NCBI GenBank assembly: GCA_015178975.1
Contig: WHVD01000036.1
Location: forward strand, 1-64,000
Length of the DNA stretch: 64,000 bases
Direction: 5' to 3'
Source of the DNA: Hysterangium stoloniferum
Taxonomy: Eukaryota; Basidiomycota; Agaricomycetes; Hysterangiales; Hysterangiaceae
A program made the position numbers and the translations under genes. Shown in pieces: positions 45,174 to 55,989 of this stretch. Numbering within the stretch: position 1 is the stretch's first letter; each line of letters begins with the position of its first letter. The notes below the pieces were generated by a model, which searched no databases, was not told the origin of the DNA, and worked only from the letters and a program-made list of their open reading frames with translations.

Positions 45174-45229
45174 GCTACATCCATGTGTCAAAAGTCATGT
45201 CGGTTACATGTGTGTGTCAAAGAGTCATG

Positions 45230-45665
45230 TGATCTGGAAGGTAAGGTTCAGATGTGATGAGCCTATATAAAAATTTGAAAAAATGAAATTGTTTCTTCTT
45301 TATTTCCCCCGTCTTCACCAAAAATGGATCCAAAGCCAACACCAAGAAGACCAATGCTGACCACTGGGCCCTCCATGGGCACTCCATATCAGATGCCGCT
45401 CAGTGTGGCCCAAATTCTGGCACAGTGAGAAGAACAGCACTGACAATGTGAAGAGGTGGAAAAGGAGGTGAGGGAGGTTGAGGAGGCCCTGGACAGGGAG
45501 TACCAGGTGGCATTGGCCACAGAGGAAGAGGCTGAGAGGCAGAGGAAGAGAGATGAAGAGGAGGCTGCATGGGTGGCCACAGAAAAAGCCCGGGTGGCTG
45601 TCGACAGGGCTGTGGTTGCCATGGGAAAAGTAAGTTCCATTGTTCGGCTTGGGGGAAAACGCTGA
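45230..45665 (+). pseudogene. Coiled-coil ORF with two stops
   Basis: A TATA-like CCTATATAAAAA (45261) and pyrimidine-rich CTTTATTTCCCCCGTC precede an ATG at 45324 (MDPKPTPRRPMLTTGPSMG). In that frame two stop codons occur near 45426-45441. The frame then continues as a highly charged helix (EKEVREVEEALDREYQ, EEEAERQRKRDEEEAAW) to 45665. Charged coiled coils of this kind are common in fungal genomes and in retroelement Gag-like proteins. The element at 35092-45173 sits 150 bp upstream, so this ORF belongs to the target sequence. No function can be assigned. Confidence 0.4.
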
Positions 45666-46060
45666 TTTTACCATTTACTCCGAACAAAGGGACAAAATGA
45701 CGTTTTTGGTTGGCGACGACCTTCCATGCTTCTATGAGTGACAGATTGGAAATATTAGCGTCTGGCGCCATGCCACTGAAGAAACCAATTATATTAACCA
45801 TGGGCTCATCACATTCAAATATCCTTCTTTTCTAATAAGCGAAGATAAGTCATCGGCCACCGCCCTGGCACTCTATGTTCGGAATTTCAGGCCCCTCCGC
45901 CGCACTGGCTCCCAGATAACTACAAACTGTCTTACAAAACGTCCCTTCGACATCTCCTACGTCGTCACCTTCAACGTAAACTTCCAATTTCTGCTGCCCG
46001 CCATCTATATCTGCTGGTATCCAAAATGTCATTTTTAAAAGCCACCTGGGATTCAATCTG
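45640..46060. other. Ambiguous region open on both strands
   Basis: On the minus strand, 46056-45850 (TFWIPADIDGGQQKLEVYVE) and 45801-45640 (MVNIIGFFSGMAPDANISNL) read as plausible protein. On the plus strand, 45698-46036 reads FLVGDDLPCFYE, a stop, then QIGNISVWRHATEETNYINH. I cannot decide which strand is coding from sequence alone, and overlap with the 46026 gene makes at least one spurious. Confidence 0.35.
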
Positions 46061-46586
46061 CTCTATCGGCAAACGCTCGTCAACTCCACGCCGCGAAGAC
46101 CCTACTCAAGACCCTCCCCGTGGTGCCTCCGCGTCTCCAACCTTACCACAATATTTCGATGCGTGGGATGATATTTCGTGGGACATACTCTCTGAAACAC
46201 CTCTCGGTATGTATCGTAATACGTTCTTCATTACACCGATTTTGTTGAGACACCATTAACAGGCGAGACAGATGAGTCCATTGATTCACCACCACCACTA
46301 TACGAGGATACGATGGCGTCGATCCCCTCGTTTTCGCAGGAAGTGAGACAGGCTCTCAATTCTGGGTCCACCACCGATTTGTGGTTATACTCTCGAAAAT
46401 CACCCTCACCACCTCTTGACGATGCAGAGGATCATTTATCAACAATTTCAGGTGAGTGACTGAGTCTACTATTAGTTCCATTGGTGGGTGGGAGTTCAGA
46501 TCAAGCCAGTGGCTTTTTGGTATGTTGACATTTAATTGAGTCTCTTATTTTTCGACTTACACACATATACCACAGATATAGTTTAA
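46026..46586 (+). CDS. Three-exon hypothetical protein, 126 aa, with PPxY motif
   Basis: Exons are 46026-46206, 46263-46451 and 46576-46586. Introns of 56 nt (GTATGT..ACAG) and 124 nt (GTGAGT..CACAG) join in phase, giving one open frame from MSFLKATWDSICSIGKRS to STISDIV. The product is acidic and disordered-looking, rich in Ser, Pro, Asp and Glu, with SPPPLYED containing a PPxY-type motif. In other proteins such motifs bind WW domains, for example of HECT ubiquitin ligases; here that is inference. No signal peptide or membrane helix is seen. A direct repeat overlaps intron 2 and exon 3. The consistent splicing makes this one of the better host-gene candidates. Confidence 0.6.
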
Positions 46587-46692
46587 AGTAACGTCTGCGA
46601 CGTACGGTCGGCGGGAGTTCAGATCAATCCAGTGGATCTGTGGTAAGTTGACATTTTATCCCGAGTCTCTTATTTTCAACTGACACCCATTT
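46489..46692 (+). repeat. Direct duplication of about 90 bp, period about 123
   Basis: GGGAGTTCAGATCA..CCAGTGG..TTGACATTT..GAGTCTCTTATTTT..GACA/TTACACCCAT occurs at about 46490-46567 and 46613-46692. The first copy is most of intron 2 of the 46026 gene; the second lies beyond its stop codon. Confidence 0.7.
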
Positions 46693-46699
46693 TTCATCA

Positions 46700-48890
46700 A
46701 GACAATCAACTCACACCATCACATGACCTCGGGATTCTATCCATCCCTGCCATCCATCAATGTAGATACCTATGCCTCCTTTTGTATTTTTTGCTTCGTT
46801 ACATTTTTTCATCGTTTTCCTTGTACGTTGGTACATAGTCTATTTACATCTATCTACAATTAAAATGGGCCGAACATCTCCAGTGAGATGTAAACTCGGT
46901 TTATAACAATGGTATCGCCCGTTTCAACCCAAGAATATCTGTTCTGAAAGCTTCTGAAGCGAACTAGGGCCGTGTTTCCATTAGGGTGACACATCACGAC
47001 ACTCTGAAATTAAATCGTTAAAAATAGTAGTCTCTATACTTCATTCTTTTCATTGTAATAATTATTGGCCAACACCCTGCATATGAGAAAACCACATTTA
47101 CCCTTTGAAAAAACTGACTCGCCAAACGATGGAGATAGACTTTCGGACGATCGATATATGTATGGATAAGGCTGGGCGTGGCCGATTGAATGCGGGATCG
47201 TCCCCTTTAAGCTTTGGAGCCCGGATCTAGAAGCCCAAAGAACTCTGAGATGCTTCTTCTGGCGTTTTGATGGCGCTTAATGTGACATGCTGGGTGTCTA
47301 ACAACCAAGATGGATGGCTATTGGTTGGTATATTGGGAACGTTTTTGAAGATAGAATGTCGGTCATCGGAGGCCGTGGCTGCGAAATACGACTCATGTAT
47401 AGTAAGTAGTATGACGGATTTTCGGACGTCTCAGGGTTTATATTATTTTTAATGGTTCAGGCCCCCTACGGAGTGTTGATGGCCCTGCTCTCAATCTTTA
47501 TTTTGAGTAATAGCTTTCTCCTTATATTTATCCTGGCTTCCATACCTACAAGATATGTTACCGCGTGGTCATAATCCCGTGGGGCTTAGAACGACATCAA
47601 AAGGTACGGGATCGCCAGTAGGCTCAAAACAGTGAGTATAAATGGCTTGACCCAAATCAATAAAGGATAGTTATATATTATTTTCCATATTTCAATGGCA
47701 TAGAAGTACAAAGAGATCATATCTCAGGGTAAGTAGATCTGTTGAATGGCTTTTGGCTCGTTACTCTCCTCCCTCCTGCCTTCGGGCTGGTATGGCGTCG
47801 GCAATATGCTAACTTCGTACACATGACATTTCCCACACAATTTAAGGTGGGGTGGAAATTCATGGTGGAAACTGTATGCAATTACGGCTGTGACGTCAAG
47901 CAGGTCAGCACCTTTGTGTTGTGGTGATCCGGCCGGTGCTTTTTCCTGGTCAATATTGGCGGATACATCAGACATAACATAATGTGTGTAGTAAAGCAGA
48001 TCATTAATAGGTCGCATTACTGACTCAATTCTATCGCGGCTTTGTTAACTATATGCACTTTGTATATCAGTTGAGCGGGTGGATTCAACACATTATGGTC
48101 TGCGACTTATTCTTCAATTGCTGAAGAACCCCAAGGTTGAAAGTGAAATGGGATGTGTAATAACACAACCATGTGGCTAGTGTCTCTCGTGGTATAATGG
48201 TGGAATGTGACTGAGGAGGAGAGGTTCTGACATCGGCTGGGTCAACATCTAGTCACCTTTCAGGAAGGAATGCGAACTATTTCTCATCAGAATCCATACA
48301 TAGTGTCGCCATTTCTCCCTTCAACGTGCTTTCTGACCAAAGAGAACCTGGAATAGATTTGGTTTCATGTGGGTGACGGTGGAACCTGCTGGGGCAATCA
48401 TTGCATATTTTATTTCAAATGAGACTACCGTTTGGTCTGTTCTATTAATTTTTCTGTAATATTCCCCGTCTAATAAGTAAGAATGTACCTTAAATTAATT
48501 TTAATTAGTTGATAAGAAAGTCGAGAAATCGCGACAATATATCGATCTACGTATTTGGTGTATCTCGTTCAGTACACCATTTACGGGACCCGTTGCTCTT
48601 AGTTTCTTCCTCGCTGACAACACATCAACAAAAACGCCATCTTTAATCCCTCAAGGACCTCTAACTTAGCAGCTAGCAGCATTGGCCTGAAGCTTAAAAT
48701 GTTGCACTAGGACTGACCATGACAGGTGAATTGTTTGAGGGATGCTGAGGTCTTCTTTGACATGTCTTGTACTTCGAGTGGTGTGGCAAACCCGACTCTT
48801 CACACCATTGGAATTTTGGCGAACATGTAAGTTCGTTTCACAGACAATTTTCCTAATTTGATACATTGTCGTTAGCGCATCCCGAAAGTT
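46700..48890. other. Mostly intergenic; unassigned ORF 48017-47724 (minus)
   Basis: The minus ORF (97 codons, LLDVTAVIAYSFHHEFPPHL, then LCGKCHVYEV) looks protein-like but matches nothing I know. The plus ORF at 47267-47452 is likewise unassigned. The rest has no recognisable gene or repeat. Confidence 0.3.
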
Positions 48891-49110
48891 CTGATCGTCT
48901 CTAACCCGGTGGGAATACCAACCGACAATTATCCATAATCCATAACTTCACCTTATTTCATTAGTTTCAGGGACAGTGGTCAAATTAAATCAAGATTGGT
49001 GCCATATTTCACAGACTTTCATGGGGTCTAAACGTATGACGTGTCTGACGGAAGCAAAACATTCTGGCCAACCAAAAAAGCAGACCACCAATATGATATT
49101 TTCCAGATTG

Positions 49111-49413
49111 TCATAATTTGTCTGGGTGATTAATGCTGGAAGCCAAATGTATACATTTAAAGATGATTCTCGCACTAGATGATTTGGGGCAAACATTGCG
49201 GCAACAAAATGGTTCGGCTAGGACAAAAGGGAACGCCCCTCTTCGGAGTTTTCCTTGATTGAATCTTATCCCCCGCCTTCTTCCTCTTCCACTCCCATCG
49301 TCCTGAATGCCAGCATCTGGGTGCTTGAAAACATTGGCTATCAGAGCGGCACCCACTTTGGACCTCACATTATTACTATCAATTGGAGTACCCAGAGAAG
49401 AATTCAAATTCAC
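49111..49413 (-). CDS. Hypothetical protein, block A paralog A2'
   Basis: This 100-codon ORF is a paralog of the plus-strand ORF at 8433. Shared motifs are GTP.DSN, KVG.ALI.NV, QDD.SGR and PFVLAEPFCCRNV. Amino-acid conservation in this frame between two clearly diverged DNA copies hints at past coding function. Function is unknown. Confidence 0.35.
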   Translation of the reverse strand: MNLNSSLGTPIDSNNVRSKVGAALIANVFKHPDAGIQDDGSGRGRRRGIRFNQGKLRRGAFPFVLAEPFCCRNVCPKSSSARIIFKCIHLASSINHPDKL

Positions 49414-49509
49414 ATTGATCGTGTGGTTTATTTAGTTTTTCTTATATCATATCTGCGATGATAATGATACAGTTTTTAGACACGCACTAGAATATCACGA
49501 ACAACACCC

Positions 49510-49743
49510 ATGACAAGCACATCCCACCCACTACTCTCCCTCCTCTCCCTTTCAAACCCTACCCCTACCCCAACCCGACAACCAAGCCTACATACAACTT
49601 ATTCCTGTCGATCCTCGAAACATGCACAGACTAAGACACAGACAAAGGACAGAGCCGCACAGCCACCCCTCCCGCCCATATCCCAACCACAGCCACAACC
49701 CGAGTCCCAACGAACAATCTATGAACCCCGCTCCAGCCAGTAG
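49510..49743 (+). CDS. Pro/Ser/Gln-rich hypothetical ORF, block A paralog A1'
   Basis: This 77-codon ORF starts MTSTSHPLLSLLSLSNPTPT, with PPLPPISQPQPQPESQ near the end. A further in-frame coding-like part (SMSGAGVSVGSASGSVAG) lies beyond the stop, around 49830-49885. The counterpart at 8335-7900 is frameshifted. It is low-complexity, with no domain. Confidence 0.3.
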   Translation: MTSTSHPLLSLLSLSNPTPTPTRQPSLHTTYSCRSSKHAQTKTQTKDRAAQPPLPPISQPQPQPESQRTIYEPRSSQ

Positions 49744-50049
49744 ACCCATATCCATCCATATCAAAACAGCGGGACTCCAGCTCATTCAGCGACACCCGCG
49801 GACGTAGACCGATTATGCCCTTCTGAATCATCCATGTCCGGTGCTGGCGTCAGCGTGGGATCTGCGTCTGGATCTGTGGCAGGTTGAAGCGGAGGCCCAG
49901 GCCTAGGTGTTCGGGTAAATCTCAAATTAAGCAACCATTTACGACTGAAGCTCCATAATCCCCCTGAGACAGGGACCGGGGTAAGTCCACAGCGCTAGCC
50001 ATGTCATTATTTGGCATGCGGGTGAAGAGTCCGCAGGCGCAGAATCAAG

Positions 50050-50840
50050 GGCTGATATGGACAGACATATCTTTGTATATTGTATAAACATATTTTATTA
50101 TTATTTATTTATGGTTTAATTTTTGTACGTGTCTACTCTATCTATGGCTGTAATTGAAATTTGAAGAGTCATAAGTTTGCGTCGGCTGCCAGCGGACCTT
50201 GACGCGTTCAACGTTTTAGAATAATAGCGTTTTCGTCTAGTAGAAGTCTAAGTAATGAAGTTCAGTAAAGACCCGGCGTCACTGCGAGGGGCATATTTAA
50301 GGCTTTCGGTGGTGCAGGTTTATCGCAAAAAGAAAATCTTTCCCTCAAAGAAATTTTGGGTTGAATTTTCGAAAGGTATTTCTCCCACAAATAATCAAGG
50401 ATTATTTCACATTAGCAATAATCTCGAGAAGGTCAAAGTATTGATACAACTGTCATGTGTATGATCATATCATATAATTGGAGCCATTGAAGATACACAT
50501 TTACTGGATCTAATTTACTCTCCCCCCTGTGGAGATGAAGCAATGATGGGGTATCACAAGCTGTGTATCTCACCAATCGAAAAATCTTCGATGCCTCGCA
50601 TCGGTACAGTCTAAAATAAAGCCAATAAAGGGATTTTAAAATATCCACATCCATCTGGCTCATTAATCACTGTTGTCGGTACGCATGCTTGATACCCTTC
50701 CGAGAGTGTCGGACACCCACATCCGCCGGGATTGTAACCATTCACTTGGTGTTCATCATGCGTCTCCTGCATGTGAGTTCCCTGCTAACGTCAAAAAAAT
50801 ACAAGACAAAAGAGATGAAGATGAGTTGTCCCCACATGCA
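50050..50840. other. Spacer without supported gene
   Basis: A 69-codon plus ORF at 50255-50464 is basic (VYRKKKIFPSKKF) but has no recognisable relative. This segment separates the inverted and direct parts of the duplicated locus. Confidence 0.4.
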
Positions 50841-51208
50841 GTGGTCTGCCATCGGCTATATGTAAGCTTGAGGCTGTTCGAGGTTATTCGATGCTGTGTT
50901 AGCTTACCTGTGTCAATGTTCCCGCGGATGGCGCATTCTGGGTTATCCACTTAATGTTTCAATATACTCGTATTATAGCAAATTTCCGAAAAACAGATGC
51001 CGACGTACAAGCGACGGACAACTCAGCTTCCAAGGCGGGGTTATCTCTGCTTCAAATGTAAATGTTTGATATTAAGATGAAGAAGCACTAAAGTGTCATG
51101 TGTACACGAAATGGCTGCATTTAATGCGAATTTTTAAGTGGTGAGATGGGGTTCCGAGAGATATAATAGATGTCATAGTTCGGCTGACCGAAAAACCGAA
51201 GAACGAGG

Positions 51209-52010
51209 TCAGTCTTTTGAAACCACCGTTTTCGTTATTTCCTGTTCCCAGGTAAACAACGCTATCATTCCTTGGCTTGAAAATTTACAACATGAAACGA
51301 GCTCAAGGAGCTGGCGCAAGATTTCTCCTTTCTCCAGGGCTCGAACAAAGTCGGCGGATAATAGGCCAGCAGCCTACATGGGGTACCTCAGATGCACAGA
51401 ATATACAAAATTCAATAGACTGCGTTTACTTCTCTAAGAATATTTCTCAAGGTAGCAGCTTCATCCTCCGATGGCCAGCATTCTTTAGTGGGCATTAAAC
51501 GAGTTTCTGTGCCGTATTTAGGGTGATAAGCGGCATCGTAACGCATGAAATCCGGATACGTTGCCCCCAAACAAGCCGGAAGAGAAGAGTGTATCTATGT
51601 GCGTATTTGCCCCATACAGTATTGCCCTGAAACCCATGGTTATGAACTCACCTCCCAGTCAAGTATGCCAGACACAGTGCCATCTTTAACCATGATATTT
51701 CTGTTATTCAAATCAACGTGCACCAAAACAGGCACGAGCATGGCCGGGTCGTCTCGAGGAATCACGGCGATCACTAAAGTGCGGATTCTGCCAAAAAGGT
51801 CGGGAAGAGAAAAATTGTATAAAGTCTGAACGTGAGGCTGTGCGAAGGCATCGTCTAATTGACAGGTGATGTATCTGTGGGCTATGGTATTACAAAAGAA
51901 CAGGAAGACATGGGGGATCCACTTGTTGTTCTAGCGTAGCGCATGGCTCCATAGGCACCAAGATTATATGTGGTAAGATGGACCCGATGACGGGGAGACC
52001 ATCAGCGGGA
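51209..52010 (-). pseudogene. APH/phosphotransferase-family kinase, C-terminal half only
   Basis: This is a paralog of the gene at 9393-10869. Preserved minus-strand parts: SPADGLPVIGSILPHIILVP near 51980; after an intron, QLDDAFAQPHVQTLYNFSLP and DLFGRIRTL; the catalytic HVDLNNRNIMV and GILDWE; then the C-terminal exons ending at the stop 51211-51209 (FTWEQEITKTVVSKD). The frame is intact at the site where the 10-kb copy lost a base. The N-lobe with the ATP-binding region is absent: sequence similarity ends near 52010. It cannot be an active kinase as it stands. Similarity to the partner locus continues downstream of the stop to about 50.85 kb. Confidence 0.8.
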
Positions 52011-52019
52011 GAAGTTTAA

Positions 52020-53880
52020 ACCAAATTAAATACCATCAAATATCTATATTTAAAAACAAGCTATTATACGAGTATTAAAAGTAGAGGGACATATATTAGT
52101 TCTCGAGATCCTTCTTTATTTACAGAACTCCTTTACTGCTCACCATGGGTCTTTATACCGATTATATCAACCTCTATACCGACGTGTTAATAGGCAAGCA
52201 GGAATCAGGTGACCATCACTAGACATTGACAGTCCCTGAATGCAAGAATTTGATGATCCGCCAGCAAACGTCAAAGAGACAATACGATGAAATGGTGACA
52301 ATGCCGGGTAACAACGCGTTGGTGAGACTGAAAAACACGTGACTCTCACGTGCAACTATGACGTGTGCAACACTGCTCCGAACCTTCTCTTCGAATCAGA
52401 TATGGAGGGCCCTCCTCATGGTAAGTCTCTTCGGATCCTAATTATGATGTTTTAATTTGGAAACATTGTGGGTTATCTAGGTTATCGAGGAACAGGAACG
52501 AATGGAACGGGAACGATCCTGTGACACCTCAGGGATACCACTCCAACCGCAGGTCGGTCTGAGCCTTGAACTATAATGAAGCCATGAGGCTTAATATTCA
52601 TAAAGTCTTATCAACCCTTAAATGCTTTCATGATGTCGGTGTTCTCCGGCCATCATCCTGCATCAAGGTAAGCGTCCTTTCAACCAATGCCATAGTAGCA
52701 ATAACCCGCCTTTAGCATCTATCTATCCAAGGCGGCCAGCATGGATACCATTGACCGACCTATCTTTCACTGTCAGTTCATCCTGCTACTGTTTCTATAA
52801 CCACACCATCCTCCCGAAACTCTCAATGGCTGAACTTTTGACTTTGTTGCCAGCCTGCCGATTGTCGACCCTAATGGTCAATCCTCGCATACTCTGGGCC
52901 AACCATTTACTGAAAACAGCATATGTTCGTTCCGGAAATAGTGAACCAGATGCTGGCAGAAGGACATTATCTACCTTCCACGATGCAGGTCTTTCCAATT
53001 TATCGCTGGTGTTGTAGAGTAGCTGTCGACGGCGCTTTCCAAGCCAATTATACCAATAACCTCGCATTTCTCTTGTTTGCGGTGTGGGCGCATCCCAAGC
53101 TTCTCATTCAACTCGTTCTCTCCCTCTTCCACCCACACCCAGTGTCCTTAGAACGTTCCCGCTGCCCACGGGAACACCGCAGAGTCCACCCGATTAGCTC
53201 GTTCCTTTTCGTCTGCGTCCTCCTCGTCGCTCCGGCGCTGCATGATGGCTGTATCGTCAGCCCTTATCACAAACTTTGCTCTATATTACCTTCCACTCTT
53301 GCTGCTTTTCTTCACATATCTGCCCACTGGCTAGTTCTCAATAATGTTTTATTGCACTAGCACCCACAAGTACGCGACATAGCCTCTCTAGCCTCCTCCA
53401 ACTCTGTTTCCCCAAGTCACGGCTTGGCCGTCGAAAGCTATTTCTTATTCAGCAGTGGCTGCAATAAAACCAATAGATCAGTCGGATACTACAGAAACTC
53501 CCAACTCTTTGGGGATTCGCTCTTCACATTTGCCTTTCGTCGCCCCCGATAGCATCAGCTTTGTGTAGGATGCAAGGCATACAGGCTGCAGCGTTGCATT
53601 GAAAGCTACCACGTCATTGACGTCATCTCGTATGTCCCCTTTCTACCTTTCTATTTCTCTAGCCTACTTAAAATTTGCGTTAGCTTTAATAGTATTATTT
53701 TCCAGTGTTCTCTCATGATCAAGCAACCGCGGCCGCCGTTACGATAATACGATTTGTAAACCTGTGTCATCCCGTATCAATACTAAACACTCAGCTGATT
53801 ATTGTCAAACTTCCATTTGACACCCGTCCAGTCTACAGTTGCCTGCCCCCAATCTTATCTCCGACCGCATACGCATGTTA
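52020..53880. other. No supported gene; overlapping ambiguous ORFs at 52.75-53.36 kb
   Basis: Both strands are open around 52750-53070 (plus 52751-53017, minus 53067-52795) and plus 52923-53360. The minus version (LERPASWKVDNVLLPASGSL) looks slightly more protein-like. No family is recognised. A tiny ATG-exon with a clean intron (52402-52420, GT..AG to about 52481) leads quickly to a stop and is probably chance. Confidence 0.3.
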
Positions 53881-53884
53881 AAAA

Positions 53885-55790
53885 ACACGAGTTAATTCCT
53901 CATGAACTGCAAGACTAGTGAGGGGCGGCCGTAAAATCTGCTCGGAGACGGCACGATTGAAGGCTGGGAAAGGCGTGTTTTCAGTCGCACTCAGGCTGCA
54001 CAAGTTAATCCTCTCACTCACGCGTGACCAAAATTGCCAGCAAATCTCTTCCTTTGGGTCATTACGGATGACTTTAAAGTAGGCTCTTCACAGGTGGCAT
54101 TAGTTAGTAATCCAAATGCCCGACTTCAAGAGCAGTCGGCGTGGTGGTTGCTATCCCTCGTCGGGTATTGGATTTACGTCACAGTGGATTGCTGGCACAT
54201 AAAGATTCGTGTCTTCGAGGTCTAGCCGCGTATCCAGTTTATTCTGGACGAAGCGAATACACCTCTCGACATATAACTCTTTCCTTACACTTGAGAACGC
54301 TCTAGTTCCATACTGTGCTCTTCTCAGGGACCAACAAATCACACACATTTGGATCGATCGCCAATGGTCGGTTGCCCGACCCTTCCGAGCACAAGATGTT
54401 TCCTTTCCTTGCCACGAACAGACTCGACACGGATGTATGCCACTCTTTTGCTGTGAGTTTCCTACCGAGTGTGAAGAAGTCAAATGTATACGTGATCCAC
54501 TCGAAGCGCACCATGGAGGCATATTAGCACGTCAATTACAGACTCGGGGGTTCTTTTATCTTGGTAACATCAGATGTCTACTCGTGGTGTTGCGTGGTGT
54601 CGATCTTCCTGGTGTCACCCTCACTCATACGATACTGACAGACAAATGAATGTCAACTGGTGCTTGCGGGGGAGTAGCATTCCTCTTCCTACTATCGAAC
54701 CTCGTTTGGCTGGCATCCAAAGAGAGGGAACAGAATTACTTCGTATAATCTGCTTGCATAAAGGACTCCAGATTCAAGGCCACGGAAGACGTGGTCGCAG
54801 TCGCACTCCAGCTGCAAAGGTAGTCATCCCACCCTCATGACCCAAATTCCCAGCAATGCCCTTGATCCTTGTCGGGTTCTTTCACCTTGTTAATGGCGTT
54901 GATTAACCTGCGGTGGAGTGTGTCATACGGCTGAAGGAACCGAAAAGTACAGCCAAAGAGCCGTTCGTACAGGATGTGTTGGAACTATGGACATGGTCAC
55001 CTCGTCATTTTCCCATCTTATGGGGGAAAGTGGACTCTACCCCTCTTAAATTATTTCCAACGAACGAATGAATCACTAGCCCACCCATTTGCAGCTCGAT
55101 ATGAGACAGACCTAAACTTCTCAGTCGGATCAAGATTGTCCCCTAATATGTTACTAGGCAGCCCAATCCTGCAAAAGCAGAAGGGCAACAAAGCTGCCAT
55201 CGGAAGTGGTGACCTTGGGGTGGTTAGGAAGATATCACCTATAGCCTTATAATAAATGTGGAAGGTATCCTTGTTCGATAATGAAGCCATCAAGGAGATT
55301 TTTATATGCAACCTCAGATATTACATGTCTACCTTACCGAAATTTTGGATCTGTTCTATTGGGTAAAGATGCAAGTACTAGGGTGCTGACGCTTGCGAAC
55401 CGCCGGTCCCGCCCCACTTAGTTGCTCAATTCCTGGAACGATTAAGCTTTTCAGGTAGACGCAAGAAGTGGTTCTAACCGGCACATTCACTGGAGGGCTC
55501 AATGTGACGAAGAAACCTTTGGATCTAAAACCTGTATGCTCACAGGATATGGTCCCATAGTCTGTTTGTTTGTGGTTCTGCCACATCACCCATTCACTTA
55601 AGTCGGAGTCGTGCCATATGCTTGTTATGACATCTGTCCAGCATAGGTCTCCCGCCTTAACTCTTTTTATGTTGCTGTTATCTCTCCGTGAGTCCTGATG
55701 CGACACGAATCCTGTCGTAGCTAATATATGGTCGCCCCGGCATATTGTGGAGATGTCAGCGGGAGTGGCCAGAGAAATTTCCTTCGTTGG
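53885..55790 (-). pseudogene. Minus-strand coding-like pieces, unknown family
   Basis: Pieces on the minus strand: about 55780-55356 (KEISLATPADISTICRGDHI, KAGDLCWTDVITSIWHDSDL, then SEWVMWQNHKQTDYGTISCE), 55311-55051 (LPMAALLPFCFCRIGLPSNI), 54514-54302 (EWITYTFDFFTLGRKLTAKE) and about 53990-53885 (FNRAVSEQILRPPLTSLAVH). They lie in different frames with stops between, and I could not join them by introns. Short segments at about 53930-54060 and 54750-54880 are similar to each other, suggesting an internal duplication. It could be a decayed host gene. Confidence 0.3.
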
Positions 55791-55930
55791 TGTCTTCTAC
55801 CTAGGTTCTGTGCCAGCTTTAGAGCATAGACGGGTGGCCTCAGCGTGTGCTGTTCCATGGGAATCCAAGCATCTCAAATATCCATAAGGAAGTGTACAGC
55901 ACCCGGCCTTAATTTTGGATTTTAGGGCTG

Positions 55931-55984
55931 CATATGTTGTTCAGGAGATATATACTCCATATGTTGTTCAGGAGATATATACTC
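55931..55984 (+). repeat. Perfect 27-bp tandem duplication
   Basis: Two identical adjacent copies of a 27-nt unit beginning CATATGTTGTTCAGGAGATA (55931-55957 and 55958-55984), followed by a partial CATGTG. It is noncoding. Confidence 0.9.
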
Positions 55985-55989
55985 CATGT

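Larger units (their letters stand above)
35087..45178 (+). mobile_element. Ty3/gypsy chromovirus, young but RT-deleted
   Basis: The full element is 35092-45173: two 1261-bp LTRs, gag, a pol with protease, damaged RT, RNase H, integrase and chromodomain, then an extra 3' ORF. The 5-bp target duplication GCTAC (35087-35091 and 45174-45178) is exact. The two LTRs differ at only three positions (35230/44051, 35990/44811, 36200/45021), about 0.24 percent, so insertion was recent. Two deletions in RT and nonsense codons at 38893 and 42198 mean it cannot encode a complete Pol. It was either mobilised in trans by a full-length relative or was damaged after insertion. Confidence 0.97.
48895..50045. 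repeat. Duplicated block A, copy 2 (inverted relative to 7742-8800)
   Basis: This is the reverse-complement counterpart of the 7.7-8.8 kb block, with the same order of landmarks when flipped. The neighbouring APH gene segment (50.85-52.0 kb) is in direct orientation relative to its own partner at 9.05-10.2 kb. So block A was inverted in one of the two loci. Confidence 0.8.

Noticed and set aside
45315-45801. Minus-strand ORFs of 83-133 codons over the coiled-coil region
   Set aside because: They are Ser/Pro/Leu-rich shadows of the charged plus-strand helix; only the 45801-45640 part remains open to debate.
52402-52560. Tiny spliced gene with a clean intron at 52421-52480
   Set aside because: The predicted product is only about 20 residues (Gly/Thr-rich) and has no support beyond the splice sites.
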